From Mermis nigrescens (lineage: Eukaryota; Nematoda; Enoplea; Mermithida; Mermithidae), in contig JAVLUZ010000340.1 in NCBI GenBank assembly GCA_036768485.1, positions 7,703,802-7,767,801 on the forward strand: 64,000 bases of DNA, written 5' to 3'. The position numbers were made by a program, and so were the translations under genes. Position 1 is the first letter of the stretch, and every line of letters starts with the position of its first letter. Shown here piece after piece: positions 12,454 to 23,705 of this stretch. The notes beneath the pieces were generated by a model. It was not told the DNA's origin and searched no databases. It worked only from the letters and a program-made list of their open reading frames with translations.

Positions 12454-12874
12454 TTAATTAATTTCGTTCATTGTAAAGTTTCTTTCTTTCACATTTCGTT
12501 TCCTCATCTTCTTCAACATCTTAATGCATACTACTACTTTCTCGATGTTTAACTTCGATGTTGTGTTGCTGCTTCTTTTCCTGTTGTTTACATTGACAAT
12601 GACAACATACCTCATATTGATGAAGAGGATGAACTTAGCTGGTGCTAACAAAATTCATAAAAATATTTTCTCTAAGTTGAAACCCAAATTTTCGGTGATT
12701 AAAATCCATATTAAACGTTCTCTGGTAGTTATTGTGCCAACATTGAGAAGTGATATGATTAGTGCCTTTACAAATAAAACATCTTCGTACGTAAATCGTT
12801 ATATTGCGTTTGTGCCAGCACATTTCGCTTCTATGAAAATATTTCCAGAAAATTGTACAAATTACCGGAAACAT
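12454..12874 (-). pseudogene. Possible gag-like remnant with one CCHC zinc knuckle
   Basis: The minus frame 12874-12635 contains CFICKGTNHITSQC, which fits the C-x2-C-x4-H-x4-C knuckle of retroelement nucleocapsids. A second minus frame (12651-12454) continues it with a very basic stretch, as after a frameshift. It lies downstream of the envelope-like remnant on the same strand, which is not the usual gag-pol-env order. The opposite strand has an equally long frame (12524-12898) starting with a hydrophobic segment, so the assignment is uncertain. Confidence 0.35.
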
Positions 12875-13476
12875 TCCTGTAAAAGATATTCATTTTAAAT
12901 TTTTAGTCATGTTTTTATATCAATCTTTATCTTTTGTAGAATATCGAATTAGATATCTCTTATTTCTTGGCTTGTTGCACGCAGGGACACATGCAGCATA
13001 TATTTATATTTTTATATATCAATATTCATCTTGATATGTGTGTATTTCTTTATTTAATATCGTACGCAATAATACTAGATTTTCTTATTTGAAGTATTAT
13101 GACGTAATAATAAAAAATAACTCATTAAAATTAATCAAAATATAATCCGATCTTATATTATGAAGCGTATTATTCAATAGCCTATCATTATCTTGTAAAT
13201 ATCCATTTCATCTGTGATTTTTCGAAGCGTGCAAAAAAACTTTCATGATTTTATGACCACTTTGCAATTTATAAAGCCATGCTGATTTGTAGTATAATCT
13301 ACTAGGTTTCTACCGAAAACTACACCTTTGATAGTGGTGCATGCTTCTAAATCAATCAAAAATGAGATTGTTCAATTTTTTTATTGTAAATCATTAAAAA
13401 TCAAAAACATTGAATGATACCCATATATTAATCAGAATAATTTATAATATGTTCTTAATATATTTATTACAAGATT

Positions 13477-16306
13477 TTAATTTACAAATTTTGTCATATT
13501 AATCAGTAACCACATTTTTTTATTTGACTTCATACTTTTTTCCGCTATCTCATTAACCGAAAAATCATAGCTAGCGACTGAAGCATAATATGGGAATATA
13601 ATTATTGTTATAATGACCAAAACGAGAGCTATTATTACATTTAGCACTGTTTTCATCCAATTAGTCTTTGACAAGTCGAAATTGACAGTCAGAATGTATA
13701 ATTATAATCAGTTTTCGTCATACTTATCAATGCGATCATATTCGAAAAAATCATTAATTCTTTCCTTTTTGATGTACACTAAGACGCCACTAATCGAAAA
13801 ATCACTTGATCCAGCTTTATTAAAGTTGAGTATCGTACTAGAACTCATGCCACAAGCTGTGCACGTTACAGTAAACTGCATGTCTCCACAAGAAATATAC
13901 CTATGCTAATACTTCACCAAAATCAGGTTTACACAAATATTCTAATTTTGCACCCGTCAAACAATTATAGCAACCATCAAACTTCAGCATCTAAACTCGA
14001 CACATATTTTACTGAATCTTTGTGACTAAATGGAATCCTTTCAAATCTAATTGCAACTCTAAAGCAGTCAAATATTGAAATTTGGCTGCTGACTAACTCA
14101 TTATTTGCTATAAGTGTAACTCCATGTGTATTTGAGGGTAAAATAAATTCTTTTTTATCAAGCATCGATTCAAGAATCTGATCAGTGCATGTACAAGCTA
14201 CTCGACTATTTCTTCCTTGACATTGACATGGATTAAATGATAACAAAACAGTCAAATTTTCTAGATTTGTCTCTATCAGGACATTGCATCTGTCCTATTT
14301 GTGCCTGCAACAGGTTGACCAGATGCAGATGCTCTAATTAATGACACTCTTTTTCCATCTGTGAGAAACTGCATGGAATCTGTGGAATGCTTATAGATGG
14401 AAGACTAAGAACTAGATTTTTCCATTCAATCGATGTCCCTGGCATTAACATGAAATTTTCTATTTCTTGTTCAGTTTTTGATATTTATTCTCACACTTAT
14501 TTTTACTTTATATTCCCAAGTTGAACACAGAAAAGATTTTGAAAATATTATCAGAAGTCGGCTTCGCGAAAATTCTATTAGAAAATACAAGCTGGAGAAC
14601 AATAAAAACAGCCACATGCCGCACATCCACATGATTCTGTACAATAAGTGAATCTAGGATATTTATAAGCTTCTTCTGAAATCTCGTCTATTTTTGTGTC
14701 TAATGTCGTTGCTAGGCATTTATCACCATAACATGAGCCTCTCCAATTACAAACTTTCGCTAATTCAACATGCATTTTAAATGATCTCGAAAAATAATCA
14801 CTATTTTTCTCACAAATTAAATCGATACTTTCAACTTCTATTGCAAGATTACCAATAGCATTCCCATTTTTATCCTTTATTAATAAACAATAGTCTTGAC
14901 CTTGAGGTACTAAAGACAGTCTCTTTGTTTGTTACAACACGTCTAATCTACCTTTGTTTCGACAACACAGTCTAATTTACCATCAATGTCATCTGTGCAA
15001 TATGATCTCTCTGCTGTTAACAAAGTCACTTGTGTACATACAGCCATTTGCTGTCATAAGAATGCAGCTTATACATATGATAGACAATTAAACTTTTATG
15101 ACTTAAAGTTCTAGTAGCCTCTTCTTTGCCAATTATGACTCATTTTACTCATTATTTTTCGGAAACAACAAACTTAAAGCATATGGAATAATTTAATTAA
15201 TATTCTGATGACAAATGATAATATTTTGCATGTCTGTATCGAGATTCTAAATATATAATATATTGACCCCGAAAATATGTAGCACAAAGCACAGAGTCAA
15301 TAAAAACTATCCCAGTGAACTGCAATGAGGATTATGGAGCAATTCTATTACAAAAAATACGCTTAATCATCCTCACAAAATGGTTGCGCTTCACAAGTAT
15401 TTGTCATTGTTTTAATGACGACGCCATTATTCCAAATTTCTACCATAAATTCGAGATTTTTAAGCTCAACATCCGTTGGAAATCATAATTCTTTGATTCT
15501 TACTCGGAAAATTAATTGAATAACAATAGGGTTTTGCGCAAACTTCTATAGCTTCAATATTCTCCTCTAATTCTACAAGTACTCCTCCTTGGATGCACGT
15601 TAGTTTACAAGTCACACACGTTGCTTGTTTAAACAGATCAATCTTATTTTTATGACCATGATAGACACCTTCACTGATCCCCAAGCAAAAATAGGAATTT
15701 CGCCTATCCTCATTCACAAACTTAGCTATGTCGTAAGAATCGAAGTAACAAAATTTTTGACCGATTCCAAAGTCTGTACAATTGAATTTTTTATAAAATT
15801 CTGAGGCTACCCATTATAAGTTGGCTTTTTCGCACACAAATATAATACTGATCCGTACCAGTCTGATAAGCTAATTGTAAATTTTGAACATAATATTTCT
15901 CATTATTATATAACTGAATCGTGATTCATTTCACTACTTATCAATTTCTGTGAACATCTATCCGTTAATTTAAATAAAAATATAGAAGGAGCAGATCTTT
16001 CTAAAATTCTTTTCGTATTTTTTGGAAGAGTAATACTATTCAAAACTTTGAAAGTACAACTAGCCGCCCATGACGGGCATTTACAAGCACTTTCACACAT
16101 TCCAGAATCACTAATATGTGTCTTAAAGGGCACATTAATTTAGTCGCGCATATATTTTCAGAATCTTTTAATCGTCTTATTATGATTCCTACTTGAACAC
16201 AAGTCTGAATATGAATTATATCAGTAGATACACTAGCATGCCCGAAACGATTGTGTGCACTAATCAATCGGCTCCTGCTTTGCTTGCTATAATGCTCATA
16301 AAACAA
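13477..16306 (-). pseudogene. Envelope-like glycoprotein remnant (class II / phlebovirus G2-like), frameshifted
   Basis: Broken minus-strand gene of about 2.8 kb. Protein-like blocks occur in different frames: 16306-16040 and 16133-15906 (N-terminal part, Cys-containing), 15717-15466 (many Cys), 14775-14578, 14255-13977 (with CQCQGRNSRVACTC), a short block near 13970-13900, and 13674-13477. The 14775-14578 block ends in CGCAACGCFYCSPAC, a very cysteine-rich signature I associate with the phlebovirus G2 fusion-protein family found in some invertebrate retroelements. The last block has a hydrophobic segment of about 20 residues (VLNVIIALVLVIITIII) followed by a short tail, as in a membrane anchor. 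At least five breaks make it non-functional. No polymerase lies next to it. The N-terminal edge is also found, truncated, at 31390-31510 and 41590-41720. Confidence 0.6.
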
Positions 16307-16379
16307 AACAACTTTAAATACAATACCTCTTAGTTTTCTATCAATCAGGTGCCAGCAATTTAAAAAAGTAACCTTGATA

Positions 16380-19300
16380 GATTTCGTTTATACACTCTTA
16401 TCTGAAACTTCGAACATTATTTAAAAAAGACACTTTTTTAGAGGCCGCAGAATATACATCGATTTTTTGCGTTGCTTAGAGAAAGTGTGATTTTTAGCAG
16501 ATTTTCCGACTTTAGGTAGATTTTTCCTAGTCCCCTCCTTTTACATCCATAATAATCCACAATTCCAAGTATATTCATCTTTTTTGTTCCATCGGAGCAT
16601 TTTTCTTTGCTAGTACACTACTTTTAATTAGCGTGATTTCAGTACATCAGTCAGTAAACACAATCAGTAACATGCCACAATAATGACAACAGTCCAAGAA
16701 CGCGGAAAACAATATTGTTCTTAACATCAGCATTATCCTTTTTAAACAAGACAACCTTATTGACACCATCCATTTTCAAATTAAAACTGCATTAAGTTAT
16801 TTCTTCTTAATGTGCAGTTCACTTATAATCAAGCACAAAAATTTAACCAACGAATTCACATTGCAAATCCTCACTCAATCAATACACAAGCACAATGTGT
16901 TGTGACTTTTGAAATTGAAAACACCCAATTTTCAATTTTCAAATTGAAAATTGGATCAATTTTCAAATTGAAAATTGGGTCAATTTTCAAATTGAAAATT
17001 GGGTGTTTGAATTTGCGATGAAGAAAATAATCAAAAGATAGTCACTTGGTTTATTTAAGCCGAGTAATAAAATAACGACCATCCACCAATTCCAAACTAA
17101 ACGCAACTAATCTGATCACTATGAAAAAGTTTTGAAAAATGAGCTTGCTAAGCGAGAGTTGTAAACCAAGAGAAACTTAAAGTTAAAACCTACCATTAAA
17201 TTATGAGAGAATTATAAAAGATTTTAAACTTCAAGAAAATGGAAAAGGCGGGATGTTGGTAAATTAGAAGGCAAAGATTTTCGGCAAAAATTCAAAAACT
17301 TCACGCAAATATCAAATGTAAGGAACACTAACGCTTTGATTTGGTAGTAAAATAAATTTGTAGTATAGACTACATATTAACAACAAATGAATAGTGCAAA
17401 CTTTACACAACTACTAGGTGTAGAGAATACTAACAGTTTACGGCTTATTAATGTACATAATTACAATAAAGCTGTATATCTTTGTCGACTTCTGTGCACA
17501 GTAGTGTGATTGCTGGTTCATTTTAAACCACTTTTGCAGGCAATTTACATCAATTAAACGATAGCTCTCCATGTGCAAGATTTTGTGAAACATATTATAA
17601 ACACGGCTAAGAAAGATTTAACTTTAATGCAACCCATTTAAGACAAAATTACATCTCTTCAATGATCTAAGGACACTTGAACATAATTTTTAAATCACTT
17701 TAGATTACTTTTGAGGGTAAACAAACTCACTTAATTGATGTCTCACATATGAATCCTTGAAAATTTCTTGACTTCAGTTACAAAGTCTCTGCAAGTCTAT
17801 CGAATTAGGGTTAACACGTAACGTAAACTTTACACAAACACATAGCGTAAAGAATATTTTAGTCGGATTCGTAATTTTGATATTGCTCCGATATTTCTTT
17901 CAACATTTATGGAAAAATGAGTCTCCATAATGTTTTAAAGACAATAAACATTAGGTTTAAACCACTTTGCAATACTGCTGAGTGTAAGCAAGCGCGCCCA
18001 ATTGACGTATATATTTCATTCCCTGTAAATTTTTATATCTCAGGAAAAAATTTCGATTTTTGCAATGCTATAGAACAAAGGCTAACATGCAGTGTAAAAA
18101 ATTACTCGGATATTATGATCAACATTCATGAAAAAATTATGTCTCTACAATGGTCTGAGGACATATAAACAATGAATGTAAACTACTTTACATCACTGTT
18201 GGATGTAAACAAACGCGCCTACGTGACGTCTCACATTTGATCCTTTGAAAACTTCTAGGCTCCAAGAAAAAATTAGGTTTCAGGAATGCTCAAAAACGAA
18301 GATAAATATATATGTAGTGTAAACTTCATGTAAACACCTAGTGTAAAGAAGATTTTAGTCAGATTCGTAATTTTGATATTGTTCCGATATTACGATTAAT
18401 ATTTATGAAAAAATTAAGTCTACATAATGTTCTATGGGCAAACTAACAATTTGTGTAAACTACTTTACAACGCCGTAGAGTGTAAACATATGCGCCAGAC
18501 TGGCATATCAAATTTGATTCCTGGTCCATTTCTAGACTTGATAAACGTGTCCCTGACTCGTAACCGGAGAAGCAGGCAGAAAAAACAAGACAGAAACGCA
18601 TTTAAAACTCCAAATTTTTGACTTTACACTCGCTAAATATTAATGTATAGACAATTTGCTTTGACATGCACCCGATATAAAGCACTTTATTTTTATTCTA
18701 TTAGACTTATCCCGACTTCTGGACGGAGAAAGTGGCGAACAAAAAACGCAACAAAAACGTATTTTCCATCATTTAGAACACTGTAAACTTTAAAATTCCG
18801 TACCGAACTCCCCATTGAGTTTAAAGAAATTCGGTTTGGTACAATTTGTAGCTTTTAAATCGTAGTACATTCCTGTGTGCCAAAATTCTGTTGCAAAAAT
18901 TATTTGGCATGATTTATCAATCAAACTTCGGAAAAAACGTGTTTTTTAGCCCATTTTTTACCTTTGATTTCGAACTTTACACCCCCATAAATAACTCAAT
19001 ATTGCGTTTTTTTAAATGCGGTTTGCTGCGATGTTTAGCCCCTGTGAGGCACTTTATTAATGCTGTCTTCGATTTGCACTGACTCATAAGCGGAAAAATT
19101 TGGCAGAGAAATCTTAGTTAAAATCCGTTTTTTTACACCATCCACTAGAGTGTAAACTTTAAACCCCAGGATCTAACTCACCATAGAGCATACAAGACTT
19201 TGCTTATATGCAGAATGTAGCCCTTGATCCGCTCTACATTTCTGTCAGAAAACATTTTAAAAACCTCATAACCGGAGTTAGTATCGGACATAGGAAGGTT

Positions 19301-19727
19301 GAAAACTCGACCAAAAAGTGCTTTTTCACCTCCAGATTTTCGCACTCTTTACACTGCCGTTCGATAAATAATGCGAATTTCAAAAAACAAAAAAAGTGTC
19401 ATCTGTAGAATTCATCCCTCTATTATCCTATTCTGTTCAATCCTTCGAGTCATCAATACTCAGTTGTCCACATGCCGCAGTAAAAAGGTCCCAAAATTTG
19501 TCCTATGTTATAACGTTACACAAAAACTTTACATCTTCTTTACACAGTCAATTTTGAGTTTCAAGAAAAACAAAAAAACACGGGCAGCGAATTTTTTTAT
19601 TATCTTTCTTTTAAAAAAAATCGCACCTTCCAGAAGTGTCCCGTTATAGCTGTAGGGGGTGCCCAGGTGTTGGGGGTACCCAAGTATATTATAGGTACGC
19701 GCTAACGCGCTACCTATGATTATTTAT
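16380..19727 (+). repeat. Family X repeat, copy 2
   Basis: Begins with the arm sequence AGAGGCCGCAGAATA (about 16440) that elsewhere is inverted-repeated, then the CAATAATGACA...AACGCGGAAAACAATATTG block (16678-16715) also present at 28-63, 31908-31953 and 42043-42068. It continues with GTGTAAA-box sequence to the terminal near-palindrome at about 19695-19720. Relative to copy 1 it lacks about 1.9 kb: the junction near 17435 corresponds to copy 1 positions 1190 and about 3100. Its right end abuts GYP-A RNase H sequence at about 19727, so X seems to have inserted into, or been joined to, that element. Confidence 0.75.
16933..17004. repeat. Three 24-bp near-palindromic tandem units
   Basis: Three consecutive copies (16933, 16957, 16981) of CAATTTTCAAATTGAAAATT plus four bases. 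Each unit is almost self-complementary, so the block can form alternative hairpins. The corresponding place in copy 1 (about 725-745) has at most one short relic, so the expansion is local. Confidence 0.9.
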
Positions 19728-19728
19728 A

Positions 19729-20252
19729 TGGTACAAAATTTATTGTCGAAACTGATCACCAAGCATTAACTTGGCTTGTGAATGTAAAAGACCCATCGAG
19801 TCGATTGCGTCGTTGGGGTCTTAAATTACAGGAATATGAGTATGAAATCGTGTACGTTCCTGGCGCATATAATTGTGCAGCGGATCTATTATCACGATAT
19901 CCTAAATATGATCATGCTGAACATAAATATAAACTCGAACGAAAATCTATCGTTAATATCGCAAATTTAGACTCAGAAGATTCTGAATCTGAGGACGAAT
20001 CGGTCCCACCTGACTGACCAATCGATAATATTCCTAATCTACCATCTAATAATCCTAATGCGCCCATTGACCCTACAAATAATCGACCTCCTACTTTTTG
20101 TGAGCGCATTCAGCTTACTGAAGCAGAAAAAGCTGAAATGCTAACGCCTGCACGATTACTTGCAGAGCAGCGTGCTGATGACGAATTGCATATAATTCGC
20201 ATTGCATTGAACGATTTAACAACAAAAAAATATCGTGACGAGTTTTTCTCGT
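19729..20252 (+). pseudogene. GYP-A RNase H C-terminus and linker (interrupted)
   Basis: Encodes the end of a gypsy RNase H: VETDHQALTWL, then a tract ending YVPGAYNCAADLLSRYP, matching the usual TDH...N..AD.LSR pattern. An acidic Ser/Glu/Asp linker follows. TGA at 20015-20017 stands where copy 2 has CGA (61211). The same frame then stays open to TAA near 20252 before the integrase frame takes over by a +/-1 shift. Confidence 0.8.
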
Positions 20253-21708
20253 AAACGATATCATTTTTCGTCGTTTCCAACCAAAGCGTTCACCTACTGT
20301 CGTTCATCAGCTAGTAATTCCCAAATCACTACGTCGTTTTATTTTGACCGAATTTCATGATTCCATTTTTGGAGCTCATTTTTCATCGCATAAAATCTTA
20401 CCGGCCATACAAATGCGTTATTGGTGGCCGCGTATGGAAAATGATGTGATCGCTTGGTGTAAGAATTGTGATGTTTGCTTGCAACGCAAGGTCGCATTAA
20501 ATTCTGCATCTGTTCCTATGCAACCAATTGAGGTGTCTGCACCTTTTGAACTTATCGCATGTGACTGTTTGCATATGCCGCGATCATCATCAGGTAATGA
20601 CCAAATTGTAGTGTTTATGGATTATTTTACCAAATATGTGGAAGCTTTCGCTGTTTCCGACATAAAAGCTACAACTACAGCTAATCTCTTATTACACGAA
20701 ATCATTCCACGTTATGGAGTTCCTAAACGATTTTTAACCAATCAGGGTTCGAATTTTACATCCGCCTTGATTTCGGAAGTTTGTAAATTACTTAACGTTC
20801 AAAAAATCTTTACGACCCCATATCACCCTCAGTGTGATGGTCTCGTTGAACGTTATAATCGAACTCTCATTGATAGTTTATCCAAATTAAGCGCAAGAAA
20901 TGAGTATGATTGGGAGCAATATCTGTCATTTGCATTGTTCGCGTATCCTGCGACTCCGCAAGCATCAACAAATATCTCACCTTTCGAAATGCTATATGGT
21001 CGCGAACCAGCATTTCCTCTCGATATTTTACTCATAAATGATCTAACTATAAATCCAAATTTACCACCAATTGCGGAAAAATATGTCATAGATTTAAAGC
21101 TTACGTTGCAAGATTTGCACGAAATAGCTTCTAAAAATCTATCACAGACACGTAAACAACAAAAAACGCAATACGATAAAACTGTCACCGAACATAATTT
21201 TGCTGTTTCGGATATCGTTTATCTTAATAATACTTCGGTGATAGATCCCGAAATTGGTAAATTATCACCTAAACGCGTAGGCCCGTATAGAATCGTGGCA
21301 CTAACAACGCCTGAAACCGCAAAAATTTTATATGTCTATAATCCTTTAATTAGCCATCTCATTCATCGAAATAGACTTCTTCCAGAGCCTAAAGTACCTT
21401 ATTCGGATTTAATTGCCGAAAAGCACGCATATGTCCCTGGTGATTTTGTGTTGGTAAAGCTACCACATCGCCCTCTGGCTCCGGCTGTAGTCATAAGTTT
21501 TTCGGACTTACCGGGCTGGGAGAAGAGATTACGGGACTGCATGCCGGTACGTTTATTAAATGGCTCTAAAACCGCACATACAATCCCATTATCTGACATT
21601 TCTCCTTTTGCTGAACCATGGCTGAGCAAGTTGCCAGCAGCAAAGAGGAACTCTTGGAGTCAGTTGGTCAGCGATTTTTGTATAAAAGTCGCGAACCAGC
21701 CAATTTGA
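20253..21708 (+). pseudogene. GYP-A integrase (Ty3/gypsy Pol C-terminal region)
   Basis: Long frame (first ATG 20344, but homology extends upstream to about 20253). Order: H2C2 zinc-binding region with two His near GAHFSSH and the pair C-x2-C in CKNCDVC; the catalytic core with FMDYFTKYVEAF, first Asp in IACDCLHMP, and Glu in CDGLVERYN; then a C-terminal domain with GPYRIVAL. The second catalytic Asp, normally in L(S/T)DQGSNF, is Asn (AAT at 20740-20742), so the enzyme should be inactive although the frame is intact. It would have inserted the element's cDNA into the genome. Confidence 0.88.
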
Positions 21709-21785
21709 ATGAATTTTGCACAGCAATGGAGGAAGTAGCTGCTACTAAGCAGTTGAGCTTCCCTAATCCATTGCCGCAAATTTGA
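21618..21785 (+). CDS. 55-codon ORF overlapping the end of GYP-A pol
   Basis: Starts at an ATG in strong context (ACCATGG) preceded directly by an in-frame TGA, and runs in another frame across the last 90 bases of the integrase ORF to TGA at 21783-21785. The product (MAEQVASSKEELLESVGQRF at its start) is Glu/Ser/Ala-rich and looks more protein-like than chance. It may be a small accessory protein or the displaced end of Pol. No homologue is known to me, and copy 2 is truncated before this point. Confidence 0.4.
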   Translation: MAEQVASSKEELLESVGQRFLYKSREPANLNEFCTAMEEVAATKQLSFPNPLPQI

Positions 21786-21884
21786 TTCATTCTATTTTAT
21801 TTTTGGGAAACGATTCTCAATTCCTTAATTCTCAAAAAAAAAATAATTTTTTTTTCTGGGATTGGGAACCCTTTTCAAAAATTT

Positions 21885-22033
21885 TTTTTAGGGAGGTATT
21901 TTGATTTTTGAGGAGGTATTTCGACTTCTGGAGGGTTCATACAAACCCAAACCCCCCAAACCCCCCCCCCAACCCCCAAACCCTTCAAACACCCAAACCA
22001 CCCCCACCCCCCCCACGCCCATGTGTGAATGCA
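21885..22033 (-). mobile_element. hAT-M1 right-end fragment, C-rich
   Basis: GTATTTTGATTTTTGAGGAGG, then a long C/A-rich run, ending CGCCCATGTGTG. This is the right end of a reverse-orientation hAT-M1 copy with its G/C tracts expanded. Frames over it are low complexity (Pro/Asn repeats) and not genes. Confidence 0.65.
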
Positions 22034-22073
22034 AGCAAGTGCCGCGTAAAGTACGCAGGCACGTCGTCACTTT

Positions 22074-22206
22074 GGAGATTTCTGCCCAAATCGAAATCAG
22101 AAAAACGAGGATAAAGATTTGGAGATTTCTGCCCAAATCGAAATCAGAGAAACGAGGATAAAGATTTGAAGATTTCTGCCCAAATCGAAATCAGAAAAAC
22201 GAGGAT
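22074..22206 (+). repeat. Three 47-bp tandem units
   Basis: GGAGATTTCTGCCCAAATCG at 22074 and 22121, and GAAGATTTCTGCCCAAATCG at 22168, each followed by AAATCAGA-AAACGAGGAT. Near-identical units lie in the untranslated stretch between GYP-A pol and its LTR. Confidence 0.9.
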
Positions 22207-22637
22207 GCGATCGTTGCCCCATTGGCCAGCAGTTCGTTTTCCGGATGTGGATTCCCGGACATTTATCGCGTTGTGTTAATTTTTTCATCATTTCTCTAAA
22301 TTTTCTCTTGCTTTATGATCTTATGTGCCTTACAATCTAGTGTTTACAATCCTATTTGCTCAATATCAAAGCGATATTGTTGTTAAGATATCGTAACTAG
22401 GACTGAAGGAATGGATAAAAGTTATCAAACCGTGCGAAAGTCCATTGCATGGTTGTTGACCATTATAAACCATGACGTTTATGCACCATGTTCGTGTTCA
22501 TGACGTGCCTACGTCATTATTCGTTTTATTAAAACGTCTGGCCGTGAGGATCGTAGATACGATTGCTTATGTTGAGGCGCACTCAGCCGCCGTTTGTTTT
22601 GGAAAATTCGATACTGCGTTTCGAATTTTTTCCGAAA

Positions 22638-22647
22638 CGTGGGGGAG
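22638..22647 (+). promoter_or_regulatory. Polypurine tract of GYP-A
   Basis: GTGGGGGAG immediately precedes the LTR start TGTAACT. This is the position and composition expected for the plus-strand DNA primer of an LTR retrotransposon. Confidence 0.7.
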
Positions 22648-23705
22648 TGTAACTACGAGAGTTACACGGTTTGGCGAACTTGCCTTAGCAGTTCGCGGTA
22701 GCCACTCACATAGCCAATACTAGTAGCTATCTACGATAGTGCACTGTGGGCTATGCCTTCAGTCTTCCCACTTTTTCCCTAATTTTCAATATTAAAAAAC
22801 AAATAGATACTTGTCCGGTAAACCAGAGTTACGTATATGCTAACATCAGTAATTTGCTTTGTAAGAGTTATTGAATGTACGATATCATTGCATTATTATG
22901 ATCATTTTAGTAAAACGCGTATATTGTATTATTTTACGTTCAGTTCTATTTTTTGTGAGCGTCGATGGACGCTAACGTTCGTGTTCCATATTAGATTTTA
23001 CATAACCTATAATATCGTTTAGTTCTATTTTTTGTGAGCGTCGATGGACGCCAATTGAGACATGTAAATTTGGCATCTATAAATTGGTCGATGTTAGTGA
23101 GTCTATTGTATTATATAGCAGTGTATGATTTTTTCTTAAATATATTGGTCGCCTTTACTCGTCGAGGACTTCTATTTATAGTGGAAAGGAATGGTGAATA
23201 CTGTTTAATTATTAATTTCGCTCAAAATTCAATAATCTTTTCTCAACAATAAATTAGCCAAAAACTTTATTTAATTATTTATGATGATTGACCAGATGAG
23301 AGCTCGTTGTTGCTGTATTTAAAGTTCATTGTGCTACCTACATTAGGAACCAAAAACATTTCAAGACAAGTGTAAACTAAGAAAATAAGTTAATTTATCA
23401 ACTTGAGCTGGGGTGAGATAGGTCAACTGACCTGGCGGCATTCCAGGATTTAGGTAGGTACGAGTGTTAGGATTTAGGGCGTAGCTGCTGAGACTCCCGA
23501 CTAAAAGCGGTCAGCAATATTAGGACTGAGGGAGTCAAAGCCGTAGGTCTACAAGGGTCCAGAGAATCGAAATTGTTATTTGACTATGCGATTGGGACCA
23601 GCGCTAAGAGCAGATTTAGGTACCTAAGTAAATCCCGAAGGTGAATACATACATCCGTTTCTATGTTGATTTTGTAGACATAGAGCGGATCCATTGTATT
23701 TATAC
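22648..23705 (+). mobile_element. GYP-A 3' LTR
   Basis: About 1058 bp, beginning TGTAACT-n5-AGTTACA (a 7-bp hairpin at the very start) and ending near TTATACA. It aligns in order with 53224-54231: CTTGTCCGGTAAA, ATTATTTATGATGATTGA, GATAGGTCAACTGACCT, GGGCGTAGCTGCTGAG, AGCGCTAAGAGCAG. Internally, TTCTATTTTTTGTGAGCGTC occurs twice (22943 and 23024). The right border is inferred from the TACA end and the start of the tandem array. Confidence 0.75.

Larger units (their letters stand above)
19728..23705 (+). mobile_element. GYP-A Ty3/gypsy element, copy 1 (3' half)
   Basis: Truncated at its 5' side within RNase H at the junction with family X. It contains the end of RNase H, integrase, a chromodomain-free C-terminal region, a 3' untranslated stretch with extra repeats, a polypurine tract and a 3' LTR. 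It belongs to the same family as the element at 53224-61266, shown by the strong match of 19730-20020 to 60918-61205. No 5' LTR, gag or reverse transcriptase is present here. Confidence 0.85.

Noticed and set aside
12524..12898. Plus-strand 124-aa frame with an N-terminal hydrophobic segment
   Set aside because: It overlaps the minus-strand zinc-knuckle frame and has Lys/Ser/Asn-rich composition typical of AT-rich chance frames. Kept only as an alternative.
12454..16740. Maverick/Polinton element as the carrier of the envelope gene
   Set aside because: No polymerase B, integrase, ATPase or capsid frames were found here; the idea cannot be supported from this window.
16380..19727. Family X as a Helitron, because of its terminal hairpin
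   Set aside because: No consistent CTRR end after the hairpin and no conserved TC start; relatives have inverted arms, which Helitrons lack.
21888..22161. Overlapping Pro/Asn-rich or Gly-rich frames on both strands
   Set aside because: They are translations of the C-run of a hAT-M1 fragment and of 47-bp tandem units, without independent coding signs.
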